Shown here piece by piece: positions 7,506 to 15,132 of a DNA stretch of 64,000 nt (position 1 is the first letter of the stretch; every line of letters starts with the position of its first letter). The notes beneath the pieces are model-generated. The model ran no database searches. It was given only the letters and a program-made list of their open reading frames with translations, and was not told the origin of the DNA. The DNA comes from Ancylomarina sp048268005. Its GTDB lineage: Bacteria > Bacteroidota > Bacteroidia > Bacteroidales > Marinifilaceae. Position numbers and translations under genes: made by a program. The stretch lies in NCBI GenBank assembly GCA_048268005.1, contig JBLWWJ010000001.1, forward strand, positions 620,001-684,000, read 5' to 3'.

Positions 7506-9332
7506 ATGAAAAGGCAGATTTTAATATTTGGGGGGACGACAGAGGGACGCAAAGCAGCCAATTGGTTGAGCGACCTGAAGCAGCCATTCTACTATTCGAC
7601 AAAAACCAATAGCCATCCTTTAATTTCGGATATGGCCGAGTGTTTGTCGGGTGGAATGGATGAGCAAGAGATGATTGAATTCTGCCGTATTCAGGAGATT
7701 AATTTGATTGTTGATGCAGCTCACCCTTTTGCGGAGAATTTGCATTTTAATCTTCATCGTGTTGCCAGTGAGTTGGATATAGCCTTTGTTCGCATAGAGC
7801 GCGAATTTGTTGAGCGAATCGAAAGTGAATACATTCATTATTTACCTTCTGTAGATGCTTGTATGGAAACGATTCGTGATAGAGGAATTCAACGCTTTTT
7901 ATCATTGGTAGGTGTTAATAATTTACCGAAGATCAAGAAAAGCTTACCCGATTGTGATATCTGGTTTCGAATATTAAATTTCCCAAGTTCCATCGAAATA
8001 GCTCAGCAAGCTGAGGTAAGAGATGACCGATTGATTGCTTCTTCACGTTTTGAGAATTTGTTGCTAGAGGCAGAGTTGATAAAGAAGCATGATATTCAGG
8101 CTATCCTAACAAAAGAGAGTGGTTACACGGGCTTGCTTGATAAAAAGATGGAGTTGGCTATTCAATATGAAATTCCTCTTTTCGTTGTTAAACGTCCAGA
8201 GCTGCCGGAATATGATAAAATTATCAAAACACGTTCGGAGTTTCAATCCTATTTGGAAGAGGCCTTTGGGGTTAAGAGGCTGGAGTTAGCTCATGGCTAT
8301 ACAACAGGAACTTGTGCATCCATTTCAGCGAAAGCCGCACTAAAAGCACTAATTACTCAGGAAAAAGAAGAATGGGAGCGTGTTGATTTACCTAACAATA
8401 GGGAAGCTATGATGTCCATTCATTATACTGAATTCACAAGGGAATATGGAATTTGTACAGTCATAAAAAATTCGGGTGATGATCCTGATATTACCGACGG
8501 AACAGAGATTGGTTGCAGAATAAGCTTTAATGAAACTGGAGGTATTCGATTTGTTAAGGGCGAAGGTGTCGGAACAGTCACCAAGGCAGGTCTGGAAATG
8601 CCAATTGGTGATCCGGCAGTTAATCCAACACCTCGAAAGATTATTGAACGTGAATTAATTAGAGTTCTAAATCAATATCAATTGACAAAAGGTGTTGATG
8701 TTTCAATCTTTGTGCCCATGGGTGCTAAGCTTGCAAAGAAGACCTTTAATCCACGCTTGGGAATTGAAGGAGGTATATCAATCATCGGAACGACAGGGCT
8801 TTTGAAACCTTTTTCAGCGGAAGCTTATATCGAAACCATAAAGAAACATGTAAGGTTTGCGGTAGAAAACGGAAGTTCTCAGGTCTTTATAAACTCAGGT
8901 GGTCGCAGTGAGCGTTATCTGAAACAAAAATTTCCTGAAATGCCACAGCAAGCCTATATCCAATATGGCAATTTTATTGGTGATACCATTCATGCTATAA
9001 ATGGGAGTGGTGTTGAAAAAGTGAGTATGGGCATTATGATGGGCAAGGCGGTGAAGTTGGCTGAAGGTCATTTGGATACGCACAGTAAAAAAGTCGTTTT
9101 TAATAAAGAATTTCTGATCCAACTTGCCAGGGAAGCTAATTACGATGAGTCATTTGTTGAAAAGATTCGAGAAGTGAATATGGCTCGTGATTTAGAGGGA
9201 ATTTTCCCTTTTAATAAGGATGAAATATTCTATAAGCATCTGAAACGTAAATGTTGTCAAGTGTTGGAAAAGGAAATTGTAGACTATGAGATTGAATTAC
9301 TCCTTATGAACATTAAAGGAGAAATCATTTAA
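7506..9332 (+). CDS. cbiJ-cbiD: Fused precorrin-6A reductase and cobalt-precorrin-5B C1-methyltransferase
   Basis: Residues 1 to about 250 are CbiJ/CobK, the NADH-dependent reductase of precorrin-6A. It starts with the nucleotide-binding LIFGGTTEGRKAA and has VDAAHPFAENL, LSLVGVNNL and LTKESGYTG. From about residue 258 CbiD follows, opening with HGYTTGTCASISAKAALKAL and carrying NSGDDPDITDGTEIGC and GEGVGTVTKAGLEMPIGDPAVNP, all signatures of the C1 methyltransferase of the anaerobic route. CbiD makes precorrin-6A and CbiJ reduces it, so the fusion joins consecutive steps. CbiD rather than CobF shows this is the cobalt-early pathway. The same fusion is known in Bacteroides relatives. Confidence 0.94.
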   Translation: MKRQILIFGGTTEGRKAANWLSDLKQPFYYSTKTNSHPLISDMAECLSGGMDEQEMIEFCRIQEINLIVDAAHPFAENLHFNLHRVASELDIAFVRIEREFVERIESEYIHYLPSVDACMETIRDRGIQRFLSLVGVNNLPKIKKSLPDCDIWFRILNFPSSIEIAQQAEVRDDRLIASSRFENLLLEAELIKKHDIQAILTKESGYTGLLDKKMELAIQYEIPLFVVKRPELPEYDKIIKTRSEFQSYLEEAFGVKRLELAHGYTTGTCASISAKAALKALITQEKEEWERVDLPNNREAMMSIHYTEFTREYGICTVIKNSGDDPDITDGTEIGCRISFNETGGIRFVKGEGVGTVTKAGLEMPIGDPAVNPTPRKIIERELIRVLNQYQLTKGVDVSIFVPMGAKLAKKTFNPRLGIEGGISIIGTTGLLKPFSAEAYIETIKKHVRFAVENGSSQVFINSGGRSERYLKQKFPEMPQQAYIQYGNFIGDTIHAINGSGVEKVSMGIMMGKAVKLAEGHLDTHSKKVVFNKEFLIQLAREANYDESFVEKIREVNMARDLEGIFPFNKDEIFYKHLKRKCCQVLEKEIVDYEIELLLMNIKGEII

Positions 9333-9366
9333 TGATGAGCTGATTTGATGATATGTTGAGGTTGTA

Positions 9367-9386
9367 CCCAGAGGGGAGTCGAAGGG
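9367..9386. repeat. Dispersed 20-base repeat, orientation A
   Basis: CCCAGAGGGGAGTCGAAGGG matches the reverse complement of the element at 11565-11584 at 18 of 20 positions. Both copies lie in gaps of the cobalamin/cobalt cluster, in opposite orientation. Elements of the CCCTTCGACTCCGCTCAGGG type are frequent between genes in Bacteroidota and other bacteria. Confidence 0.5.
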
Positions 9387-9423
9387 GGAATATTAATCTA
9401 CATATTTGTTTAGATAATGTGCT

Positions 9424-9470
9424 CCTGCTGATTTGTAATCAGCAGGTTTTGACTGAGGGATTTTTAATCC
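9424..9470. repeat. Two adjacent hairpins with GATTTxTAATC cores
   Basis: CCTGCTGATT (9424-9433), TGT, AATCAGCAGG (9437-9446) is a perfect ten-base-pair stem with a three-base loop. Twelve bases on, GGATT (9458-9462), TTT, AATCC (9466-9470) forms a second stem with the same core. Paired short hairpins in a gap suggest a REP-like repetitive unit. The first is followed by only TTTT, so terminator activity between cbiJD and cbiM is possible but weak. Confidence 0.5.
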
Positions 9471-9592
9471 TGTAATAGATGAAAAATGGTTGATTCCAGA
9501 TACCAAGCTACATCTTAAATATTAAGCTGAAATGTAATATAAAACCAGGCAGAGTAGTCGTACCTGTCAGCGTTGAGAAAAATAAAGTAAAA

Positions 9593-10315
9593 ATGAAGAA
9601 ACTATTAGTTCTATTAGCCATATTATCGCCAATACCTGCATTTAGTATGCACATTATGGAAGGCTTTTTGCCAGCCTTTTGGTCCATGTTTTGGTCAGTT
9701 GTTTACTTGCCAATATTTATTCTGGGATTTAGAAAAATTAAGCAGCTGCTTGTTGAAAAGCCAGAGTTGAAATTACTTTTAGCTTTAGCTACAGCTTTTG
9801 CCTTTGTTTTATCGGCTCTTAAATTACCATCGGTGAGTGGATCGTGTTCGCATCCAACAGGAGTTGGTTTAGGCGCTCTGCTTTTTGGGCCTTGGGTGAT
9901 GTCTGTAATTGGTGTTTTAGTACTCTTATTTCAGGTTTTACTTCTGGCACATGGGGGTATTACAACCCTGGGAGCCAATGCCTTTTCAATGGCTTTTATT
10001 GGACCTGTTTTTACTTGGTTGATTTTCACTCTTGGTAATAAGTTTGGTCTGAATAAGAAAGTGGCGGTATTTTTGGCTGTTTTTGTTGGAAATATGGCTA
10101 CTTATATTTGCACATCTGCTCAATTGGCTTTTGCACACCCTGATGTTGTAAATGGCGTAATAACTGCATTCTATAAGTTTGTTAGCATTTTTGGCTTGAC
10201 GCAAATTCCTATTGCGATAATTGAAGGTTTATTGACTGTTGTGGTATTGAATTTATTATCCGATCATGTTCCGATGCGATTCGATTTTTTAAGTCAATAC
10301 AAGAAGAGAAGTTAA
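9593..10315 (+). CDS. cbiM: Cobalt ECF transporter substrate-binding membrane subunit CbiM
   Basis: CbiM is the membrane S-component that captures Co2+ for the CbiMNQO importer. The 240 residues carry the family hallmark MHIMEGFLPAFWS at residues 19-31 and about six hydrophobic segments, with GSCSHPTGVGLGALLFGP and TLGANAFSMAFIGP motifs. Unusually clear here is a signal-peptide-like leader (residues 1-18, ending AFS). Cleavage would leave Met-His at the new N-terminus, and these residues bind the metal in NikM structures. The gene follows cbiJD after 260 bases of repeat-rich DNA and begins the transport part of the cluster. Confidence 0.95.
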   Translation: MKKLLVLLAILSPIPAFSMHIMEGFLPAFWSMFWSVVYLPIFILGFRKIKQLLVEKPELKLLLALATAFAFVLSALKLPSVSGSCSHPTGVGLGALLFGPWVMSVIGVLVLLFQVLLLAHGGITTLGANAFSMAFIGPVFTWLIFTLGNKFGLNKKVAVFLAVFVGNMATYICTSAQLAFAHPDVVNGVITAFYKFVSIFGLTQIPIAIIEGLLTVVVLNLLSDHVPMRFDFLSQYKKRS

Positions 10316-10404
10316 TTCGATAATGACATGATGTGAAGATGTGTTGGTTAACTGAATTAAGAAGAACAAAATCTTAGATCTAAAATCATAATTCTAAAAT
10401 TTGA
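10316..10404. repeat. Low-complexity TGATG-type spacer (cbiM-cbiN)
   Basis: The 89-base gap reads as degenerate copies of TGATG/GATAATG/GTGTTG, then AAAATCTTAGATCTAAAATC. The wording matches the spacers after 5458 and 9332 and, on the opposite strand, 11540-11564. No gene or terminator is visible. Confidence 0.35.
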
Positions 10405-10689
10405 ATGATGACGAATAAAACGAGTAATCTGCTTTTAATAGGTGCTATCATCTTAATCGTAGTGCTAACTCTATACTTTTTTCCAAATGCTGAATTTATG
10501 GGAGCTGATGGATTAGCTGAAGATTATATTACCGAATCGCAACCTGACTATGAACCCTGGTTTTCGAACATATGGGAACCACCAAGTGGAGAAATTGAAA
10601 GTCTTTTGTTTTCTTTGCAAGCTGCTATCGGAACAGGTATTGTTGCCTACGTGATTGGTTATTATAAAGGGAAAAAGAAAGCTGTCTAG
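10405..10689 (+). CDS. cbiN: Cobalt transporter auxiliary subunit CbiN
   Basis: CbiN is a small two-helix membrane protein that works with CbiM in loading Co2+. The 94 residues have a first transmembrane helix (about 8-26), an outer loop with FMGADGLAEDYI and PDYEPWFSNIWEPPSGEIESLLFSLQAA, nearly the family consensus, and a second helix (about 70-87) ending in a KGKKK tail. It lies between cbiM and cbiQ, as in classical cbiMNQO operons. Two ATG codons open the frame; I used the first. Confidence 0.93.
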   Translation: MMTNKTSNLLLIGAIILIVVLTLYFFPNAEFMGADGLAEDYITESQPDYEPWFSNIWEPPSGEIESLLFSLQAAIGTGIVAYVIGYYKGKKKAV

Positions 10690-10751
10690 CTAATTGATGA
10701 TTATTCTGTGAAAAACAATCTCAAATCATAATTTTTAAATCGACAATTAGT

Positions 10752-11519
10752 TTGTTTATAAGCGAAAAATACAATCTACTTCAAGCCAAACTCTTCTGGC
10801 ATCCTTTCGAAAAGTTTACATTTTTTGTTGCTTTTCTTTTGGGTAGTTTGTTAACGCAAAATGTTTTGGCACCCTTTCTTGTTGTCTCTTGCATTTCGAT
10901 TTTTTTTCTTTCCCATGGTTTGTCCTTGAAAGCTTTATTACAAATTGCGGCACTACCTATGAGTTTCATGCTGGTAGCCGTAGTGAGTATTATTTGCATT
11001 ATCAGCCATGAAAGCTTCGAAGCAATATATATAACACAGATTAGTGATTATTATATTGGTTTTTCTCAAACCAGTTTGGATACGGGAGTATTCATTATTG
11101 GAAAGGCAATGGGAGCCATGTTTGCTTTTTATTTTTTGATACTTACCAGTCCTATTGACGAGATTGAGTATTTGTTGAGGAAGATGAAAGTTCCTGATCT
11201 ATTGATTGAACTCTTTGTTTTATCTTTTCGATTTATCACGATTTTATTGATGTTTTCTCGTCAATGTTATTTGTCACAAAAAAAGAGAATGGCATACGGC
11301 AGTTTTAGTTCCTCGATAAAAGCACTGGGCATGCTAGTTTCATCTGTTTTGGTTAAATCTTTGGTTCATGCTGATTTTTCTCAACAAGCTTTATTAAATA
11401 GGGGGTATCGAGGCGAAATGAAATTTATAGATGTACATGGTTCTTTTGATATAAAACGCTTCATTTTGCCCACGATTTTAATTATTAGCTTGATCGTGCT
11501 AGGCCAACTAAGATTGTGA
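10752..11519 (+). CDS. cbiQ: Cobalt ECF transporter transmembrane coupling protein CbiQ
   Basis: CbiQ is the energy-coupling membrane subunit linking CbiM/CbiN to the ATPase CbiO. The 255 residues have several hydrophobic helices and the cytoplasmic coupling region, seen around SQKKRMAYGSF and QALLNRGYRGE near the C-terminus (compare the family A-R-G motifs). No ATG is available near the expected N-terminus; the frame begins with TTG at 10752, which gives a normal-length protein starting FISEKYN. Upstream in-frame codons offer no better start. It sits between cbiN and cbiO. Confidence 0.9.
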   Translation: MFISEKYNLLQAKLFWHPFEKFTFFVAFLLGSLLTQNVLAPFLVVSCISIFFLSHGLSLKALLQIAALPMSFMLVAVVSIICIISHESFEAIYITQISDYYIGFSQTSLDTGVFIIGKAMGAMFAFYFLILTSPIDEIEYLLRKMKVPDLLIELFVLSFRFITILLMFSRQCYLSQKKRMAYGSFSSSIKALGMLVSSVLVKSLVHADFSQQALLNRGYRGEMKFIDVHGSFDIKRFILPTILIISLIVLGQLRL

Positions 11520-11564
11520 CTTTTTTAATTCAATCTTAGATTTTAACATATCATCACATTAACA

Positions 11565-11584
11565 CCCTTCGACTCCGCTCAGGG
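11565..11584. repeat. Dispersed 20-base repeat, orientation B
   Basis: CCCTTCGACTCCGCTCAGGG is the opposite-strand counterpart of the element at 9367-9386. It is flanked by AACATATCATCACATTAACA and ATCATCTAATCAACATATCA, the reverse complement of the TGATG-type spacer text seen after 5458, 9332 and 10315. The whole gap between cbiQ and cbiO therefore looks like one inverted copy of the mosaic. Confidence 0.55.
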
Positions 11585-11612
11585 CAACGCATCATCTAAT
11601 CAACATATCAAA

Positions 11613-12410
11613 ATGGCATATATAGAATTAGAAAATATCAGTTTCGAATACCCGAATCAAACTTTGGCACTTAATCAAATTAGTCTAAGTGTTGAGAAAG
11701 GGCAGAAACTAGCTGTTGTCGGTGAGAATGGTTCAGGTAAATCATCTTTATTTTTGTGTCTTTGTGGCATTCATCATGCCCAAACGGGACGTTATATTAT
11801 TGATGGTGAAGAGCAAAAATGTAAGCGAAAGGATAGGAATAAGCTTTTTAGAAAAGTGGGTTATGTGTTTCAGGATCCGGAAGTACAGTTGTTTGCATCA
11901 ACAGTTGAAAAAGACATTTCTTTTGGCGCCATTAATGCTGGGATGAAAGGTAAAGAGTTAGAAGAATGCATGGATGAGGTTATGGAGATGACTCAAACCT
12001 ATGATTTAAAAAAGAAACCACCACATCAACTGAGTTACGGGCAGAAAAAGCGAGTTGCTATTGCAGGAGTATTGGCTTGTAAACCCGAAGTCTTGCTTTT
12101 GGATGAGCCTTTTGCCTGGTTGGATAATCGACAAAAGAAAAATACCATTCAGATATTAGATGAACTTCATAAGCAGGATAAAACCATCATCATTTCGACA
12201 CATGATATCAATTTTGTGTACGAATGGGCCGATAAACTTGTGGTGATGAAAGAGGGGCAGATTTTAGCTATAGGCCATCCTCATGAACTATTAGAAGATG
12301 AGATTTTACTCAATAAGGCCGGATTGGAAATGCCTTTGATTCTGCAATTAAGCAAGAAGTTGAATTTGGAGTCAATGCCCGAAACGATGGAAGCGTTTCT
12401 AAAAGCTTAA
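11613..12410 (+). CDS. cbiO: Cobalt ECF transporter ATPase CbiO
   Basis: CbiO is the cytoplasmic ATPase that powers Co2+ import. All ABC motifs are intact: Walker A GENGSGKSS (37-45), Q-loop Gln87 in YVFQDPE, signature LSYGQKKR (140-147), Walker B VLLLDEP (160-166) and switch His197. The 265-residue length is typical, and FQDPEVQLFASTVEKDISFG is characteristic of ECF ATPases. It is the last gene of the cobalt/corrin run, and a strong hairpin follows within a few bases of the stop. Confidence 0.95.
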   Translation: MAYIELENISFEYPNQTLALNQISLSVEKGQKLAVVGENGSGKSSLFLCLCGIHHAQTGRYIIDGEEQKCKRKDRNKLFRKVGYVFQDPEVQLFASTVEKDISFGAINAGMKGKELEECMDEVMEMTQTYDLKKKPPHQLSYGQKKRVAIAGVLACKPEVLLLDEPFAWLDNRQKKNTIQILDELHKQDKTIIISTHDINFVYEWADKLVVMKEGQILAIGHPHELLEDEILLNKAGLEMPLILQLSKKLNLESMPETMEAFLKA

Positions 12411-12412
12411 AA

Positions 12413-12450
12413 AAAGTCGAATTATCTATATTTTCAGACGATTCGACTTT
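12413..12450. terminator. Bidirectional terminator between cbiO and the DUF493 gene
   Basis: AAAGTCGAAT (12413-12422) pairs perfectly with ATTCGACTTT (12441-12450) across an 18-base loop. On the minus strand the stem runs into a T-tract (the A-run at 12409-12415), giving a good rho-independent terminator for the leftward gene. On the plus strand the T-tract is short. Confidence 0.75.
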
Positions 12451-12466
12451 CGATACTTTTATATTC

Positions 12467-12739
12467 TTATAAGGCTAATAAGCCTTCAATATTGTTGGCT
12501 TGAGAGTAAATACCAATTACTTCATCGGCATTTTTCATTTTTATCTTAATGGTAATGCTAATGAAACGGATATCCTTTGACGTTTTAAAAGCAAATTTCG
12601 TTCCTGCTGGGAACATGGCTTTTACCGCTTCCAGTTTTTCATCCTTATTGGGAATGATGAATTTGAACATATATAGGGATGGCCACTGAGTTGACTCAAT
12701 AAGCTGTTCGCGTAATTTCTGATATTTTTCCTGATCCAT
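12467..12739 (-). CDS. DUF493 (YbeD-like) family protein
   Basis: This 90-residue protein shows the DUF493/YbeD pattern: WPSLYMFKFIIPN, a KTSKDIRFISITIKIKM strand region, and ADEVIGIYSQANNIEGLLAL at the end. The family has a small ferredoxin-like (ACT-like) alpha/beta fold and no settled function. The gene is alone, converging on cbiO with a shared terminator. Length and conserved ends fit the family, so the start is secure. Confidence 0.88.
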   Translation of the reverse strand: MDQEKYQKLREQLIESTQWPSLYMFKFIIPNKDEKLEAVKAMFPAGTKFAFKTSKDIRFISITIKIKMKNADEVIGIYSQANNIEGLLAL

Positions 12740-13039
12740 ATTAAGCTTGATTTATTTTCTGCAAAAGTCGAAAAGATTTTTCAAAATACCATAATCCATA
12801 GGAAGTTATTAAAGCCAATTTGTAGATTATTCATTTTTTAGTTTATTCAATTGTTTTCATAATAAAAATGTTTACTGAACTTCAGGTCTTAAGCCGAATA
12901 AAACTGATTTTTTAATGGTGAGATTGTAAGAATCAATGGACTTTTTTAAGCATTTATTCACTATATTAAGAGATATTATCAGCAATCCCCATTGTCATTA
13001 AGTGTTGATTTAAATCGTGTTTAACCCAAACTTTGACTT
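12740..13039. other. Intergenic region between divergent genes, no feature seen
   Basis: About 300 AT-rich bases between the DUF493 gene (leftward) and the secreted repeat protein (rightward) must hold both promoters. A TTGATTT...AAACTTTG pair just before 13040 resembles a Bacteroidetes promoter but would leave almost no leader, so I do not call it. I saw no RNA or repeat. Confidence 0.4.
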
Positions 13040-13453
13040 ATGAAAAGAATCGTCTTAATTTCCGCCTTGTTTCTTATTTTTCAAACCGCTTTTGCGCAAG
13101 AAGAAGAAAAGAAACCTATACTTTCTTCTGAAATAAGTATTCAAACGAATACAGCTTCTCTCAACTCTTTTAATGAGCTAGAATCTTGTAAACAGATTTG
13201 CAAATCAGAGTCTGTAGATATTGCAAGAAATAGTGGAGGAAAGCATGGTGAGGGTAGACTACCGACTGCATATAGTGAAAGTCTGAATAGACTCACAATC
13301 TCAAAACCGGCTAAATTTATTGATAGAAATAGTAATGGAAAGCAGGGTGAAGGACTGTTTCCTGGCGAATACAGTAAAGGCTTAAGCAAAGATCGAAGGA
13401 ATGTAATTACAGATGATATTGCAAGAAATTGTGGTGGTCGCAATAGTAACTAA
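13040..13453 (+). CDS. Small secreted protein with internal RNSxGKxGEG repeats, unknown function
   Basis: The 137-residue product has a signal peptide (1-19, cleaved after AFA before QEEEKK). The rest holds a repeated unit: DIARNSGGKHGEGRLPTAYS, then IDRNSNGKQGEGLFPGEYS, then a truncated DIARNCGGRN at the C-terminus. Each full unit is followed by a short basic stretch. There are three cysteines, two in CKQIC and one in the last repeat. I do not recognise the family. It could be a secreted peptide precursor or a binding protein, but nothing here proves either. No partner gene is obvious; the next gene starts 341 bases on. Confidence 0.7.
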   Translation: MKRIVLISALFLIFQTAFAQEEEKKPILSSEISIQTNTASLNSFNELESCKQICKSESVDIARNSGGKHGEGRLPTAYSESLNRLTISKPAKFIDRNSNGKQGEGLFPGEYSKGLSKDRRNVITDDIARNCGGRNSN

Positions 13454-13794
13454 GAAAGGGCTATTATTTTTTTGAAAAACTACTCTTATCGTTGAATATC
13501 AATTGACAAGATTAGTCTATTCTTTTAAGCTATTGGTGAATCAGATTTTTAGTTAAGAATCATTTGATTCATTTTGTTAGTCGGTTTTTCGTACAAATTT
13601 AATGATAGTGAATTGAAAGCTCTTGCTTTAAGTATTATTGCTGAGATTCAGGCTTTTATATGGTAAATAGTTGGCTTTAGAGAATCGATTTATTTTTTTT
13701 TGCTTGCCTACTTTTTAGTATATTAAGAAGTGTGTCAAAATCCCCAAGTTTTTAAAAGCTATGTTTTGACAGAATTCTTTCTAAATCTTGAGCT
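13454..13794. other. Intergenic region, no feature identified
   Basis: These 341 AT-rich bases contain homopolymer runs (TTTTTTTT near 13690) but no convincing hairpin, repeat or small gene. The region presumably carries the promoter of the barrel gene; TATGTTTTG at about 13759 is near the -7 consensus but has one base too many. Confidence 0.4.
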
Positions 13795-15012
13795 ATGAGA
13801 AAGGTGTTTATCTCCCTAGTATTAGTCTCGATTGTTTCGTTTGCATTTGCGCAAAATCAATATATTAATCGAGATATAAAGCCCAATATGAGCTTGGACA
13901 ACCCCAAGGCTTATACGCTCGGATTTTTCAATGGATTAAGTTTTCCCCAAGGTGATTTGAATGATTTTCTGAAGGATGGTTTTAACAGCGGGATTCTATT
14001 GCATAAAAATTTCTCAAAAAAAATATCAATAGGGCTTAGTGCCAATCATAGTCGATATAATCACCGAGAGGCTTTGGGACTTGAGCAAAATTCACACCGA
14101 CATGAATTAAGTACGACTTCTTTTGATATAGGGCCCCAGTATAATCTGAAACTAGGTCGGTTTGCTATTGAGTTTTATGGTCGCTCAGGATTATCCATTG
14201 TTAATTCACCACAAACATCCATGATGTATCCTGAAACAGATATTACCATTACGACTTTAGAGGCTTATAAAAATACGGCACTTACGACGCGTTTGGGTGC
14301 TAATATGACGGCTAATATTTTTCAGGGGCTTAATTTCTATTTCAGCTCGGAGTATTTGACTAGCTTAAATAAAGATATGAATTATCAAATCCGCGATATC
14401 TCAGCAGCAATACGAGAAGATGGTACATTGGATTCAGATGCAGCCAATCAATTGCCTTATAGAAATGAGAGTCTGTCATTATCAATGCTAAATGTGAATA
14501 TTGGTGTTCGTATTTTTATTGGAGGCAATACACATAAACGAAAGCATAAACCACTTTATCGTGATGATAATATATTAGGTTCTAACTTGGTATATGAGGA
14601 GTTAACATTCTCTGATAGTGATGTGAGAACAGGAACGGAGGATAATAGTTCAAATCAAAATAGTCAGGCTACGGTTGATACATCTGAAAGCAATGATAAT
14701 CGTTTTGTAAATTATGATTTCGATCAATATGGTCGATTTGATATGGGGGGGAGGAATGTTGATTCTCAAAATAATGAATCTCGTGAACTTGACTATTATT
14801 CAAATCGTCCTGTCAATACATCTATAATAGCACCTGATCATGAGGAGAAGGAAAGTCGATTAGATTCCCGATCAAAACCTGTTGATGAGGCTGCATTAGT
14901 TGATATCCCCAAAGAGAAATTGAAACTCAAAACCAAAGCGCAATTAGCGAAAGAAAGAAGGATAAAGAAAAGAAATGAGCGTCGACTTAAACGGTCGAAA
15001 GCTAAACTTTAA
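13795..15012 (+). CDS. Predicted outer-membrane beta-barrel protein with a long polar, basic C-terminal tail
   Basis: The 405-residue protein has a signal peptide (1-19, ending AFA) and, to about residue 245, alternating hydrophobic strands of an OMP_b-brl/PorT-like barrel, with turns such as FNGLSFPQGDLNDF. The last barrel-like strand is NVNIGVRIFIGG. After it come some 160 polar, Asn/Asp/Ser-rich residues and a strongly basic end (KAQLAKERRIKKRNERRLKRSKAKL-like). A barrel followed by a disordered tail is unusual because OMPs normally end on the last strand. No function can be given. A strong terminator follows. Confidence 0.7.
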   Translation: MRKVFISLVLVSIVSFAFAQNQYINRDIKPNMSLDNPKAYTLGFFNGLSFPQGDLNDFLKDGFNSGILLHKNFSKKISIGLSANHSRYNHREALGLEQNSHRHELSTTSFDIGPQYNLKLGRFAIEFYGRSGLSIVNSPQTSMMYPETDITITTLEAYKNTALTTRLGANMTANIFQGLNFYFSSEYLTSLNKDMNYQIRDISAAIREDGTLDSDAANQLPYRNESLSLSMLNVNIGVRIFIGGNTHKRKHKPLYRDDNILGSNLVYEELTFSDSDVRTGTEDNSSNQNSQATVDTSESNDNRFVNYDFDQYGRFDMGGRNVDSQNNESRELDYYSNRPVNTSIIAPDHEEKESRLDSRSKPVDEAALVDIPKEKLKLKTKAQLAKERRIKKRNERRLKRSKAKL

Positions 15013-15046
15013 AGGCTTAAAATGATCTTGGAATTATAATCAGATG

Positions 15047-15094
15047 AAACACCCTTTCTTTCTCAAAACGAATTGGAAAGAAAGGGTGTTTTAA
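15047..15094. terminator. Bidirectional hairpin terminator
   Basis: A perfect 16-base-pair stem joins AAACACCCTTTCTTTC (15047-15062) to GAAAGAAAGGGTGTTT (15076-15091) around a 13-base loop, followed by TT on the plus strand. It separates the barrel gene from the convergent NTF2-like gene. Confidence 0.8.
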
Positions 15095-15132
15095 ATAGTT
15101 GAATTATCTTTTATAAGATATGATGAAAATCT

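Noticed and set aside
9417..9455. tRNA-Thr-like anticodon arm (GCTGA-TTTGTAA-TCAGC)
   Set aside because: The stem and seven-base loop with TGT are perfect, but there is no acceptor stem, D-arm or GGTTCRA T-arm around it. It is better explained as one of two repeat hairpins.
13000..13040. Promoter TTGATTT...AAACTTTG before the secreted repeat protein
   Set aside because: The -7-like box deviates from TAnnTTTG at its first base and would end only about four bases before the start codon, leaving no leader.
13141..13443. A 100-codon frame on the minus strand opposite the secreted repeat protein
   Set aside because: It mirrors the repeats of the plus-strand gene, has no start context, and the plus-strand product has a clear signal peptide.
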